From assembly GCA_943788245.1 (NCBI GenBank), contig CALSPN010000022.1, positions 62,001 to 126,000 on the forward strand: a stretch of DNA of 64,000 bases, written 5' to 3'. The stretch comes from an uncultured Verrucomicrobiae bacterium. GTDB lineage: Bacteria > Verrucomicrobiota > Verrucomicrobiia > Limisphaerales > AAA164-E04. The translations under genes were made by a program, and so were the position numbers. Position 1 is the first letter of the stretch. Every line of letters begins with the position of its first letter. Below, one piece after another: positions 9,479 through 19,727 of this stretch. The notes under the pieces were generated by a model. That model did no database searches. It was not told the origin of the DNA and saw only the letters and a program-made list of their open reading frames with translations.

Positions 9479-9515
9479 TATCATGAAAGATAGTTTCTAA
9501 CGTGGAGCGAAGATT

Positions 9516-11396
9516 TTAATTCTGCATCGTATCCAGCATTTTCAATACCGCCGCCCTGCGCTCATCAAAGAACGCTCGCAAGTTCATTTCAATGGGTGCG
9601 TCAGCTGTGCCTGAAGCGAATTGATCTGTTGAGAACAGTTTTCGGGTATCCTTCGCGACATCGGCCATGATGAGATTTCGGTATTCCAATACCATCGGTC
9701 CTGTTTTTTTCCAGTCGAGCGAATTCTCAGCAATCTCCCGGACATAACCCAGATACTTTTTACGATAGTTTTCGACCTCAAGGATACGTGCGATGATGGG
9801 TTTGCTTTTATCTGAAAGGCCCGCCAGTGGTTCGAGATCAATTCCCGTGGCTCCCTGATAACCTCCGCCATCACCACCAGGGCCTCCCGGCCCCCTGCGC
9901 CCGCGTCTCATCCCGCCTCTGAAACTGAAAAATTCGTTCATATCATAGGGGACGAAATGGAATTTTCCATTGGGATGAAGATACAGGGTATAATCTGCGC
10001 CTCGCGTCCAAAAGCCATCGCCACTTACCAGAACATTGTCCAGAGCCAGGAATTTCAGATAACTATCGACATCCAGCCTGGACTCCAAAGCCGTTTCCAA
10101 TTGATTCAAAGGGGTTTGATCCAGCGTTCTGGCAAGATCAATCAATGCATCCCAGGCTTCGGGTTTGTCCTTGGACTTAATCTGGAAGGATTTCTTGTAT
10201 ACGGCAGGATCGTCTCCATCATAGCGAAACGCGCCAATTCCGTCCCCCCCACCTCCTTGAGGCACCTTCCAGCGAGTCCCTTTTTTAGTGTCAAAATTGT
10301 CCTTGAGAAAATCCTTATTGAACTGCTGTTGATTAGCGTAAACTCCCCAGTTTTCACCGTTGATGACCACGCGGACAAAATTTGCCTTTGGAGCGGCAAT
10401 GTAATCTCTCGCAATGCGCAACGATAAAACCGTGTGCATGAATGTTGGATCCGCATTGGCATTGAGGAAATTCAATGTTCGGTATCCCTGGATATTTTGC
10501 TTTGCATGCACGAAATCAAAACTGAGATTGAGTGAGCGTTTATATCCATTTCCCACACCGAATGAAGAATTGCCTCGAAAATGGATTCCGACGTCGTCGT
10601 AAACTTCTCCATCAACCGTTACTTTCGCCGGCACATCAACATCACTGTTGTTGAACGTCGCCATTTCATCTTCCCAACCTGAATTTTCGAATTCGATAAA
10701 AAAAGTACGTAACACAGAAGAAGCATAAAGTGGGGTATCGGGGTAATGCTCCACATCGGTAAGGGTCAGTGGTATGCCTTGCTTCGCTGGGGGGCGGTCG
10801 CCGCCGGGACCGCCCCGGCCACCTCTGCCGCCAGCAGGCCCTCTGCCACCTCTATCTCTGGGGCCACCGGCAGGCCCACGGCCACCAGGTCCGCCACGTG
10901 CACCAATTTCAGCGCGCAGAGCAGCACGCTCTGCTTCATTCAAAGTTCCGTCTTTATTGACATCAAAGCGCTCTCGCAACGCTTCAAAATCGGGGCGTTC
11001 TCCTCCCGGGCGAGGTCTGCCACCACCAGGGCCTCGAGCACCCGGCCCGCCTGGGCCTCGCCGTCCTCCTCCGGGTGGACGAAATCCACCTCGGCCTTGT
11101 TGGGGATTGGATTTGATGAATTCAACCGCCTTGGCACGTTCTTCCGCATTGAGACGTCCATTCCCATCCTGATCAAATTGTTTAACGATGGGGCGATCTT
11201 GATTTCGTCCACCACCCCCGCGACCTGGAGGGCCTCCCTGGGGACGGTTCTGGGCGGATGCGGTGAAGGCACAAATCAATATGAACGCTGTCATTCCCAT
11301 GGATAAATGTGATTTCCAACGATTAAATCTTAATCCCAAAAGGGATCCCCATGCTCTCTGGGGCTGTCTTTCTGTATTCAAAAAATCCATATCCAT
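9516..11396 (-). CDS. Secreted CotH-kinase protein with EF-hands in Gly/Arg/Pro-rich linkers
   Basis: A 626-residue protein. An N-terminal stretch with a hydrophobic signal (about residues 33-48, ending TASAQ) is followed by about 150 residues of low-complexity Gly/Arg/Pro. Two EF-hand calcium loops are set in this region, DQDGNGRLNAEE and DVNKDGTLNEAE. The C-terminal half is a CotH kinase domain: HFRGNSSFGVGNGYKRSLN (the glycine/lysine part of the CotH core), the NFLNANADPTFMH stretch, and the metal-binding-like FVPYDMNEFFSF, where the second acidic position is Asn rather than Asp. CotH proteins phosphorylate proteins or are structural in spore coats; in Verrucomicrobia their role is unknown. 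The in-frame start may be downstream at the Met just before the hydrophobic stretch. Confidence 0.85.
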   Translation of the reverse strand: MDMDFLNTERQPQRAWGSLLGLRFNRWKSHLSMGMTAFILICAFTASAQNRPQGGPPGRGGGGRNQDRPIVKQFDQDGNGRLNAEERAKAVEFIKSNPQQGRGGFRPPGGGRRGPGGPGARGPGGGRPRPGGERPDFEALRERFDVNKDGTLNEAERAALRAEIGARGGPGGRGPAGGPRDRGGRGPAGGRGGRGGPGGDRPPAKQGIPLTLTDVEHYPDTPLYASSVLRTFFIEFENSGWEDEMATFNNSDVDVPAKVTVDGEVYDDVGIHFRGNSSFGVGNGYKRSLNLSFDFVHAKQNIQGYRTLNFLNANADPTFMHTVLSLRIARDYIAAPKANFVRVVINGENWGVYANQQQFNKDFLKDNFDTKKGTRWKVPQGGGGDGIGAFRYDGDDPAVYKKSFQIKSKDKPEAWDALIDLARTLDQTPLNQLETALESRLDVDSYLKFLALDNVLVSGDGFWTRGADYTLYLHPNGKFHFVPYDMNEFFSFRGGMRRGRRGPGGPGGDGGGYQGATGIDLEPLAGLSDKSKPIIARILEVENYRKKYLGYVREIAENSLDWKKTGPMVLEYRNLIMADVAKDTRKLFSTDQFASGTADAPIEMNLRAFFDERRAAVLKMLDTMQN

Positions 11397-11680
11397 TTTT
11401 TTAGTTCATCTAACAAAGTTCAACGATCAACGAGCACAAGAACACGCACTCACATAAACATTGACGGTTTAGGAAAGGCAAAAGTTACACTTCATGACTG
11501 GATTTGGTCAATAAATGGGATCCAGCTTTCAACTGAGCATGAGTCGCCGTCTTGTCCATGGCAAAGAGAGCGACACTTCCATATTCCTATTCATACCTCA
11601 AAAGGCTGTTGACATTCGAAACCCATCATTAAAAAGAGGGGTCAGGAAAGTTTGCTCCTTCAGTGGAGAGTGACTTTCAC

Positions 11681-13063
11681 TTATTTGAAACGTTCAGACG
11701 AGAAGACCTTGCCTGTTGGTTTTGCGGGGAGAGTGGACACCCATTGATTCAGTGTTGTGGTGAGGTGATTGACGGTTGGCCGCCTCGATTTCGACAGATC
11801 CTTTTTCTCGAAGGGGTCTGATAAAATATCGTAAAGCTCGATATGGCTTTGATCGCGATTGGTGACCATCTTCCATTGATTTTCTACCACGGCATAAGAG
11901 ATCCAGTGGTGAGGGCGTGATGCCTGGGGTGGCCAGGGTGAATTGAATTTCCAGAACAAGGGTTTTTCGCGCATTGTCATTCCATTACCCATCAGTGCGT
12001 TGATCTGACTGATCCCGTCCGGTTGGTAATCGTTGGGTAGCTCAACTCCTGCGACGTCACAGAATGTCGGCAGTAAATCTACTGCCGACAGGATTGATTT
12101 CTTATCCACACGGTCTGAAGGGATTTTACCTGGCCACCTTGCGATGAAAGGGACACCGATACCACCTTCAAACAAAGAAGATTTATAGCCTTTGCGTCCA
12201 CCAGTGATCCCTTTTGCTGCGGCTACATTGTATCCAGCACCGGTTGCGGTGTCGTGCATCAGCCCGAGCTCGGCTGGACGCGATGAGCGTGCTGGACCGT
12301 TATCTGAACTGAAAATGACCAATGTGTTCTCCGTCAATTCAAGGCGATCGAGTTCGTCCAATACTTCGCCCACACGATCGTCAGCATGAGAGAGGACGGA
12401 AGCATAGATGTTATCCGCTTCATTTTCGAGGTGGCGAAAACGCCATCGGTATTTTGGAACGGTGTGGAATGGAGTGTGAGGTTCGTGCAACCACATGTTG
12501 ATGAAAAAGGGTTTTCCATGTTCCTTGCTTTTTTGAATGAATTTGACCACACGTTCAGAATCCTCGTGAACAGGTATTTGTTCGCCGGCACAATTAAAAG
12601 CACCATAAGTGTCAAAACCGTACTCACCTGGAACGGGTGAATCTGGAATCATATTATTTGCAAGATGCCATTTTCCAAAATGCGCGGTTGCATATCCGCC
12701 TTGTTTCAGAAAACGAGGTAACAGGGGAGCCTGCGTGTCCAGCCAGTCGGGCATGTTTCTTTTTGCGTTGCTCGGTACCCAGGCAAAGTGCCCATCGATA
12801 TTGTAGCGAGCTGGAAAATGTCCCGTCATCACGGCGGTTCTACTTGGTGAACAGACGCCGCTTGCGACAGTGAAACGATGGAAATCGGTGCCTTCTTTTG
12901 CCAGGCGATCGATGTGAGGTGTTTTGACGTAAGGATGCCCGTGGCAGCTCAAATCTCCCCAGCCCCAATCGTCTGCAAAAATAAATAGAATGTTGGGCTT
13001 TTCATCGGCTGCTGCCAAAAGGTTCGAACATACAACCAGTATGAAGCAGATGTATCTTTTCAT
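11681..13063 (-). CDS. Secreted sulfatase (type I, formylglycine)
   Basis: A 460-residue arylsulfatase-family enzyme that removes sulfate esters, probably from carbohydrate. The signal peptide is about 19 residues (MKRYICFILV onward, cut after LLAAA). The metal-binding motif FADDWGWGD follows, then the CSPSRTA active-site motif with Cys71, which maturing enzymes convert to formylglycine; later GKWHL and IFSSDNGP complete the site. Its start overlaps the preceding sulfatase stop by 4 bases (ATGA), so the two are one operon. The natural substrate is not deducible. A sulfatase-modifying enzyme is needed for activity and is not in the window. Confidence 0.93.
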   Translation of the reverse strand: MKRYICFILVVCSNLLAAADEKPNILFIFADDWGWGDLSCHGHPYVKTPHIDRLAKEGTDFHRFTVASGVCSPSRTAVMTGHFPARYNIDGHFAWVPSNAKRNMPDWLDTQAPLLPRFLKQGGYATAHFGKWHLANNMIPDSPVPGEYGFDTYGAFNCAGEQIPVHEDSERVVKFIQKSKEHGKPFFINMWLHEPHTPFHTVPKYRWRFRHLENEADNIYASVLSHADDRVGEVLDELDRLELTENTLVIFSSDNGPARSSRPAELGLMHDTATGAGYNVAAAKGITGGRKGYKSSLFEGGIGVPFIARWPGKIPSDRVDKKSILSAVDLLPTFCDVAGVELPNDYQPDGISQINALMGNGMTMREKPLFWKFNSPWPPQASRPHHWISYAVVENQWKMVTNRDQSHIELYDILSDPFEKKDLSKSRRPTVNHLTTTLNQWVSTLPAKPTGKVFSSERFK

Positions 13064-14616
13064 TTTGCTGATTGTAAGCTGGCTGGCAATTCAACGCCGG
13101 CGGGTATGAAGGTGACGTTTCGGTCGTTGGAGAGTGATTCCCCTTTCGTAGAGCGACCATGCTGCACTTGAAGTTCCAGCATTCGAAGGAGTGACCGCGC
13201 GATCTTAGGTCGTGAATCGATGACGTTATTTGTTTCCGCTGGATCTTTATTCAGATTATAGAGTTGTGCTGTTGGCAAGCCTTGTTTCTTGGCAACGTTC
13301 TCACGGGGAGCACTCCAGCCTCCGCTTCCTGCTGAAAGACAAAGTTTCCACGGTCCTTTGCGAATGGCAAAGGACCCACCAATGGAATGGCTGATCAGGG
13401 CACTTCGGCCGGATGAATCCGCCCCTCGAAAGACGGGAAGCAGATTGAATCCATCTTCACCACCAACATCTTGACGAGGTTGTTCCGTGATGGCTTCCAA
13501 TGTGGCGTAAACGTCCGTCAGGCATGCCAATGCCGTGGTTGTTCTTCCAGCTTTTATTTTTCCCGGCCATCTTACGATAAATGGCACGCGATGTCCGCCT
13601 TCATAAATATCGGCTTTGTGACCTCTGTAAACAGCGCTTGGATGATGTCCATTTTTTTTGAGCAACTCAAAATTTGCTTCAGGGGAACAACCGTTGTCAC
13701 TCGTGAAAACAATGAGTGTGTTATCGTCGAGCCCGGCTTTTTTGACCGCCGCCATCAATTCGCCCATATGGTGATCCGCTTGCATCACGAAATCGGCATA
13801 GGGGTTCAATCCACTCGCGTCCTTGAATGGAGGAACAGGGACAATGGGTGTGTGGGGCGCAGGCAGGGCAAGGTAGATGAAGAAGGGTTTGCCAGATTTC
13901 GCATCGGATGCGCGTTCATTGATGCGTGAAATAGTTTTTTCAAATAAATGGGGCAACACTTTTTCGATATGAAAATCAGATCCGATGGGGCCCTTGCGAT
14001 ACCACCCGTAACGATCTTCCTTTTTTGTGACCCCTTCGGTTCGGTCGGGTTGTGCCGTGACGCGTCCTGTATCCACCCAGACATAGGGTGGCATGTCCAA
14101 TGAACCGCAATGGGCGTAATACTGATCAAACCCATTGATGTCAGGGCCGTTTTTTACAGGTTGAGTAAAATCAATGTTCTTCCCGTCCGGCTTGTTCCAA
14201 TCCCAACCCAGATGCCATTTGCCGATCATGGATGTGTGGTATCCGGCTTTGCGCATCAAATGCCCGAGTGTGGGACGGTCAGCAGGAATCAAGTGGTCGC
14301 TGGTGCCACTGAGTACGCCTCTGGCAAGGCGTGAACGCCAATTGTAACGCCCTGTCAGTAACCCATACCTTGTTGGTGTGCATACCGAGCTCGGTGTGTG
14401 GGCGTCTGAAAAAACCAATCCCCCTTCTGCCATGCTCTGCAGATTGGGAGTCTTGATTTTGCATTCCGGGTTGGTGGGAGACACATCCCCAATTCCAAGA
14501 TCGTCAGCCATCACAATGATGACATTAGGTTGCGCGGGTGCTGCCGTTACTCGCGAGGAAGAAAGTGATGCAAGCCCCGTGAGAGCGATTGATAATAGAA
14601 GATGAATCTGTTTCAT
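13060..14616 (-). CDS. Secreted sulfatase (arylsulfatase A-like)
   Basis: A 518-residue sulfatase, first gene of a two-gene operon. It has a signal peptide of about 26 residues ending VTAAPA, then IIVMADDLGIGD (metal ligands), the active-site motif CTPTRYG with Cys79 (Thr in place of the commoner Ser), GRYNWRS, MIGKWHLGWDW and IVFTSDNGC with the Asp/Asn metal ligands. The C-terminal region has the RKGPWKLC and QLYNLNKDPAE stretches common to Verrucomicrobia/Planctomycetes enzymes. It may act on sulfated polysaccharides outside the cytoplasm. The substrate is unknown. Confidence 0.93.
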   Translation of the reverse strand: MKQIHLLLSIALTGLASLSSSRVTAAPAQPNVIIVMADDLGIGDVSPTNPECKIKTPNLQSMAEGGLVFSDAHTPSSVCTPTRYGLLTGRYNWRSRLARGVLSGTSDHLIPADRPTLGHLMRKAGYHTSMIGKWHLGWDWNKPDGKNIDFTQPVKNGPDINGFDQYYAHCGSLDMPPYVWVDTGRVTAQPDRTEGVTKKEDRYGWYRKGPIGSDFHIEKVLPHLFEKTISRINERASDAKSGKPFFIYLALPAPHTPIVPVPPFKDASGLNPYADFVMQADHHMGELMAAVKKAGLDDNTLIVFTSDNGCSPEANFELLKKNGHHPSAVYRGHKADIYEGGHRVPFIVRWPGKIKAGRTTTALACLTDVYATLEAITEQPRQDVGGEDGFNLLPVFRGADSSGRSALISHSIGGSFAIRKGPWKLCLSAGSGGWSAPRENVAKKQGLPTAQLYNLNKDPAETNNVIDSRPKIARSLLRMLELQVQHGRSTKGESLSNDRNVTFIPAGVELPASLQSAK

Positions 14617-14869
14617 ATGCCTTTGTGTGCATGCAAGGTAGATTGAACATCCTGTTCGCCAGAACCCGAAGCGTCAAAACCAAACTTTCTCTGTATCACC
14701 AAATACCCAGCACCTGGCTGCAATGCAGGAGCTCAATCTTCAGGTTCATGGCCGGATGATGATTGTAGGCATATTCAGGATTGGAACCATGCAGCGTCCA
14801 AGGTTGTACAGGTGACAAACCACCATCATGCAAACACGCATACGAGCTTCAATAGATGCCGATTTTGGG

Positions 14870-14898
14870 CTGCGGTCGTCCAGTATGGGCGACCGCAG
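14870..14898. terminator. Strong hairpin after the pentahaem gene, without a T-run
   Basis: A perfect 9-bp stem (CTGCGGTCG at 14870-14878 with CGACCGCAG at 14890-14898) sits 18 bases beyond the stop of the 14916-19727 gene. There is no T-run on either side, so it could be a factor-dependent terminator or an RNA-stabilising hairpin. Confidence 0.45.
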
Positions 14899-14915
14899 TG
14901 CAAACAAGTTCCAGA

Positions 14916-17900
14916 TCAAGGAATCACATGAACGGTGTGGTTGACCTTGGTACGTATCAATTGGCCCTGAATAGTCTTGAGATCGATGTTCAGCTCCAGC
15001 ATGTGAGCGCGTTGCCAGTCGTCAATCGTCAGTTCTACTGTTTGACCATCTGGCTGCAACTCGGCTTTGCTGATTTTGAAGGCACTCCAGCCGGTCTTCC
15101 TTTCATTAACAGGAAGCTCTCGTTGTCCGAGTAAATATTCTTTGGTTCCATACTCCTGGTTCCACAATAGGTCGGATCCCCTCAAGCTGAAGCTTCCAGC
15201 ATCATTGGCTGTGGATCGATCAAGAGGCTGGGTGAACTTCAGGCGTAGCCCTTTGGAAGTAACGTTCAGTCCCGAAGGCATGGCCACGGGTTTTCCTGTG
15301 TAACGCACGCGATCGAATCCGCCATCGCGTCCAGCATTCGATTGCCAGCCTTTCAATCCGGAAATGTAGAGTTGTCCATCACGTTCATTGAAGCGAAGAC
15401 GCATGACACTCGAAGTCGGGCGAAGGGGGAATTTCACAACACCCCCTTGCATTTGATCTCCGATACGTTCTTTCAAAACGAGATAGAGGGAACTTTGTCC
15501 GTAAGAACCATGCAACATTTCTCCTTCAAAAGGACCCCACTTGGAAGTTGTCACCCAACCTTGTCCGCCACCTGAATTATCGACACCCTTGGGCAGCCAT
15601 GCGAGGGGTCTTGGTTCTTCAGAGGGTTCAAGATAAGGCTCGCGCCCCATGCGCCGTTCCTTGACGGTGGCAGTGGTTTTTAACTGGTCACGGCGTTCGT
15701 AAGAATCCACCACTCCAAGAAAATCATCCTCACTTACCCAGTTGATAGGGCAGCGTGGCACGAAAGTCCCTTCGTTATCTCCTGTTGTGATCTGACCTGT
15801 GGGGCTTACGCCGATCCCATTGGGGGCTCTCAATCCGCTGGCATATTTGGTCAAGGTTGAGCCGTCTTTACTGACTTTGAGTACAGAACCGTGATGATTA
15901 CTCATACGTTCAAAACTTCGACCACCACCTCGCACAGGGGAACCGAAGGCAAAGACAAAGTTTCCCTCGGGATCTGTGTGAAGATCAAAGAGAAATGCGT
16001 GGAATCCAGAGGTTAGTTCCCAATCGTTGTTGAAGTTTTCGTAATAGTCAGCCTCTCCATCTTTGTTGAGATCATGGTAACGGGTGATCTGGTCATCACT
16101 CAACGTGTAGATGATGTCATCGACAATTTTCAACCCCAGTGGCTCATGAATGCCTGATGCAAAACGTTTCCACTCCAACTGTTCAAGGCTGTCAGAGATG
16201 CCTTTCACGATCCATACATCTCCGTCCCATGTGCAGAGAGCGGCGCTGGTGTTGTCCGAGAAGAAGTCAAACCCACCTACTCTTACACTGAGTCCCCATG
16301 GATTATCATAGGGCAGGGTGATGCGGTCCAGCACGTAGGGTTCGTCGACATCCTCTTCCGCAAGTTCTCCCTTGGTGATCACAACTTCCGGCCATCTTAC
16401 AGGTCCACCGTTGAGTAGTTCCCATATGGGTGTTGGTTTGCGGCTGGCAAGTGAAGGCAAAGGCTTCATACCGGACCAGAACAAAATTTCTACCTGGTAG
16501 GTTCTTTGCGCTGGCGGAAGTGTCAATCGAGCTTGTCCGTCCTTGATTTCAAGCGTTGCTCCGGATAACGGAGTGTTCAAACGAACACGGGTCGTACCAA
16601 GCTGAAGCGTCATGGGGTCTACTTGTGATGCCTGATCACCTGCATCAGCCAATGCAATTGTTTTTGCATTTGTGTGCGGCGCGATTTCCAATAATCGAGA
16701 AATGATTTTCTGATCCTCATTCTGGATCAGTGAAGGATGCTCCAGAACTTTGGTGTTGCCTACCGTGTAATGGAAAACAACCGAATCACCATGACGGTAC
16801 AGTCCTTTGTAGTGCGTCCAATCCTTCGGTAGATGTCCCAGGGGAGGGTAAGCGCCTCGGCGAGGATCCACGAAGTTGCCAGTTGCATCTGCCCAGCCCG
16901 GAGTCGATCCTGTTGAAAACAATGCTTGTTCTCGAAGACTTGGAAATGCACCGTGGCCACCTGTGAACGGCAGACCTTCGAGTCTCAAGCCGCCATTCAG
17001 CCAGGCACCCGATACGCGCATGGTATCGGTGTCAAACACGATGCCTGCGTTTCCTTCCTGATCAAGTTTGACTACATGGCTGCGGAAGGAAACATTATCT
17101 CCGCGTGCATCGCTTCCAATACGTGCAGCCGTTCCAATCAATGATCCGTATTTTGCTGGAATCGATTCCGTTGTGCGCGCTATTTCACGAGCGATCGGCT
17201 TCTCTTTTTCGGCGGTATCTTCCCACTTAGCACGATTCCATCGAATGGAAGAAAAGGCCTTTTTAGCATGGAGAAAATGAGCAGATGGAATGATCTGTTT
17301 CTTTTCTCCTGGTGGCGTCCATGCCAGTTGACAACCTTGTCCTCCTCCGATTTCTTCGTAGAGCAGCTCGATTTCGTGTTTGCCTTTTCCGAGCTCGAGC
17401 ATCACTGATTTTTCACCGAAGGAATGGGGCCCAAGGAAATCAAGAATGGATTTGCCATCGATGGACAATCGTGAACCATCATCGGAGCTCAAGTGAAAGT
17501 GGTAGGTGCCATCGGAAGGTATCTTCAGCGATCCATGCCAACGAACAAGGAATTGATCGTTCAACTTCGTACCGTAAAAACCATCACTGGTATTTGGGAA
17601 ATCAATCTTCGGATCAATACGCAGGAAGAAAGGAGTCGCTCTGTTCAGTCGGCGTATGAACCGATCTCTGTTGCCTGATACTTTGTAGTATTCCCCGATC
17701 AAACCGGGCTGCATCCCCGGAGGCACGTCGCTTGCTAATTTGAACAAGTAGTCATGAATGGCGGTGAACTGTTTGTCAGCGTTCCCGTCAAAGTATTGCT
17801 TCAAGGGTGAAATATTATTCTCGGCGAAGCGTGGCATGATGGACGTCGGAGTCACCCGTTGCGGGAAATGCATCCACTGATGATAGAATTCGTTGCGTAA

Positions 17901-19727
17901 ACGCCCCGGAGTCAGTTTGAGATTAGGTCCTGCTCCTTCAAAGACGGCGAGTGCGGGTTGATCGCCAATCGCGTGACAGGCATTACAACTTAATCCCTGA
18001 ATACCAACCAGTGTTTCGCCAATGCCAATGGTTTCGTTGGAACCCGGGTTGGTCATTTCCGGATCAGCGGAAAGTCCTGCAGCGTGAGCAAATCCTGTTG
18101 CCATATTTTTAGCACGTGATGGCCAGGCGGGCATACGAGCTTTCAGCCATGGGCGTGTTTTTTCTGGGACGGTTCCTTCCAGGAGTGTCGTCAACCACTC
18201 GGTTTTGAGTTTGCTGCCGAGATGATCCAGAGCAGGGATTTTTTGTGGCGCTTGTCCGGCGCTTTCTTCCCCTGAATCGACGGTGATCACTTTTGAAAGA
18301 TGTGCTACTTCCTCCGATAGTTGGTCGCGCAAAGATGGAATCGAATCGCGTTGGTGACAGGCCACGCAATTCAATGCGGTAAATTGTCGATGTGAATATT
18401 CTGCGAGGTTCTTTTTGCCAAGTGAGGGGATCAGTTGCTGCACCGGATCTTTTATCTGGTTCAAGGCCTTAAGATCGGCGTTGAAGCGTGGTGCCGAGGT
18501 TGAGGTGCTGGCTGGATTTCGGCAACCTTCTTCGGAATTCAATACTGCCAATAGATCTGGTGCAGTCAGGGTGCTTTCCATGCCCTGCATTTCGTGACAA
18601 TTCAGACAACCGGATGAGATCACCAGGTTTCTCCCTATGTCCGGATTTCCGAAACTCAACTCTTTTTTGAAATTTTTATCTTTATTCAAGGATCTCAGGA
18701 AGGCCGCCAGATCTTCCGCTTCCGAGTCTGACAAATCAAAGGTAGGCATGCGGGAGTCTGGGTAGTGTTGGGCGGGAGTTTGAAGGAATGTTGCCAATAC
18801 GCCGTTTAGGAATTTTTTATCGACTGATAATAATGAGATACGATCCGATGTTTCGTCATGGATGGAATGGCAGGCGTAGCAGCCTAATTCCTGAAATAAT
18901 TGACCGCCAGATTCAGGATCGCCACCGCCCAATCTTTTGACTCGACCTCTGGAGCTTGCCAGGAAGGTTGCGATATGGGCCGCTTTCTCGCCGGCAGATT
19001 CATCACGAAACATGGTTGGCATATGGGCGCCTGCCCGGATAGCGCTTGGGTTTAGGATCCAGTCGGCGACCCATGCGGGATTCAATCGCGAACCCAAGCC
19101 GGTCAGAGAGGGACCTTTTTCGAGCAATTCCGGCATCGCAAGTGGCTCGTTTGTCTGATGGCAGGCCACACATTTTTGTTGGGCCACCAGATGACGAGCT
19201 GTTCGCAGGGATGAGTCCATGGTGACATCCCTTTTCGCCAGAGCGCTGGAAGGAACCGCTTCAAAATCGAAGTCAGCGGTTTTCCAGAACAACCTCAAAG
19301 CGGCGTCTTTGTCTTTTGGGCTTTTGAAATGAATGCGTATCTCATGCCTGCCTTCGGAAAGAGTGATCGCTTCTGATGACTCATTCAGGGAATTGAGAGT
19401 TTCTATATCGTTAACTGCAAGCTTTGCTTCCCCTTGGCCGCGCATTTCGAAGGTCACCTTCTGGCGTGCATTGATGATTAATTGTGATTCCAGTTTTGCC
19501 TCAAAAGTGCCCTTGTTGACAAATGGAGTCGCGGGCTCGTTCACTGGTACATAAATGGAGAGCGATCTTTCAAGGCGAGTATCTTGATGCGTGCCGGTAT
19601 CATACTCGACTTTCACACGATCACTCCACACCGAAGGGACCATTGCCAATGCGGTAATCAACCACACTAAAGGAAGCGTTAGCTTGCTCTGCCAGGACGA
19701 TTTGAAAACAGGTAATGTTTGTTTCAT
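14916..19727 (-). CDS. Giant secreted pentahaem cytochrome c / PA14 / propeller protein
   Basis: At 1603 residues this is the largest gene in the window. The order is: a signal or anchor helix (about 15-35); a PA14-like strand set (about 60-165); five c-type haem sites CVACH (186), CYACH (283), CLNCH (374), CVACH (454) and CNACH (581), each in a cytochrome c-like module; a full PA14 domain (about 675-815, with GLIGEYYK and the SSDDGSRLSIDG motif); then a region resembling the DUF6797/propeller part of PVC cytochromes, including GVSPTGQITTGDNEGTF; and a C-terminal Ig-like tail. Such proteins are common in PVC bacteria and are thought to oxidise or bind carbohydrates in the periplasm. It has no frameshift, unlike the long gene at 25.7 kb. 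Confidence 0.88.
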   Translation of the reverse strand: MKQTLPVFKSSWQSKLTLPLVWLITALAMVPSVWSDRVKVEYDTGTHQDTRLERSLSIYVPVNEPATPFVNKGTFEAKLESQLIINARQKVTFEMRGQGEAKLAVNDIETLNSLNESSEAITLSEGRHEIRIHFKSPKDKDAALRLFWKTADFDFEAVPSSALAKRDVTMDSSLRTARHLVAQQKCVACHQTNEPLAMPELLEKGPSLTGLGSRLNPAWVADWILNPSAIRAGAHMPTMFRDESAGEKAAHIATFLASSRGRVKRLGGGDPESGGQLFQELGCYACHSIHDETSDRISLLSVDKKFLNGVLATFLQTPAQHYPDSRMPTFDLSDSEAEDLAAFLRSLNKDKNFKKELSFGNPDIGRNLVISSGCLNCHEMQGMESTLTAPDLLAVLNSEEGCRNPASTSTSAPRFNADLKALNQIKDPVQQLIPSLGKKNLAEYSHRQFTALNCVACHQRDSIPSLRDQLSEEVAHLSKVITVDSGEESAGQAPQKIPALDHLGSKLKTEWLTTLLEGTVPEKTRPWLKARMPAWPSRAKNMATGFAHAAGLSADPEMTNPGSNETIGIGETLVGIQGLSCNACHAIGDQPALAVFEGAGPNLKLTPGRLRNEFYHQWMHFPQRVTPTSIMPRFAENNISPLKQYFDGNADKQFTAIHDYLFKLASDVPPGMQPGLIGEYYKVSGNRDRFIRRLNRATPFFLRIDPKIDFPNTSDGFYGTKLNDQFLVRWHGSLKIPSDGTYHFHLSSDDGSRLSIDGKSILDFLGPHSFGEKSVMLELGKGKHEIELLYEEIGGGQGCQLAWTPPGEKKQIIPSAHFLHAKKAFSSIRWNRAKWEDTAEKEKPIAREIARTTESIPAKYGSLIGTAARIGSDARGDNVSFRSHVVKLDQEGNAGIVFDTDTMRVSGAWLNGGLRLEGLPFTGGHGAFPSLREQALFSTGSTPGWADATGNFVDPRRGAYPPLGHLPKDWTHYKGLYRHGDSVVFHYTVGNTKVLEHPSLIQNEDQKIISRLLEIAPHTNAKTIALADAGDQASQVDPMTLQLGTTRVRLNTPLSGATLEIKDGQARLTLPPAQRTYQVEILFWSGMKPLPSLASRKPTPIWELLNGGPVRWPEVVITKGELAEEDVDEPYVLDRITLPYDNPWGLSVRVGGFDFFSDNTSAALCTWDGDVWIVKGISDSLEQLEWKRFASGIHEPLGLKIVDDIIYTLSDDQITRYHDLNKDGEADYYENFNNDWELTSGFHAFLFDLHTDPEGNFVFAFGSPVRGGGRSFERMSNHHGSVLKVSKDGSTLTKYASGLRAPNGIGVSPTGQITTGDNEGTFVPRCPINWVSEDDFLGVVDSYERRDQLKTTATVKERRMGREPYLEPSEEPRPLAWLPKGVDNSGGGQGWVTTSKWGPFEGEMLHGSYGQSSLYLVLKERIGDQMQGGVVKFPLRPTSSVMRLRFNERDGQLYISGLKGWQSNAGRDGGFDRVRYTGKPVAMPSGLNVTSKGLRLKFTQPLDRSTANDAGSFSLRGSDLLWNQEYGTKEYLLGQRELPVNERKTGWSAFKISKAELQPDGQTVELTIDDWQRAHMLELNIDLKTIQGQLIRTKVNHTVHVIP

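Noticed and set aside
9106-9486. 126-codon frame overlapping the TPR gene end
   Set aside because: It runs through the terminator hairpin and overlaps the TPR gene; no domain is recognised.
10746-11306. Plus-strand frames inside the CotH/EF-hand gene
   Set aside because: They are shadows of the Gly/Arg/Pro-rich low-complexity coding sequence on the minus strand.
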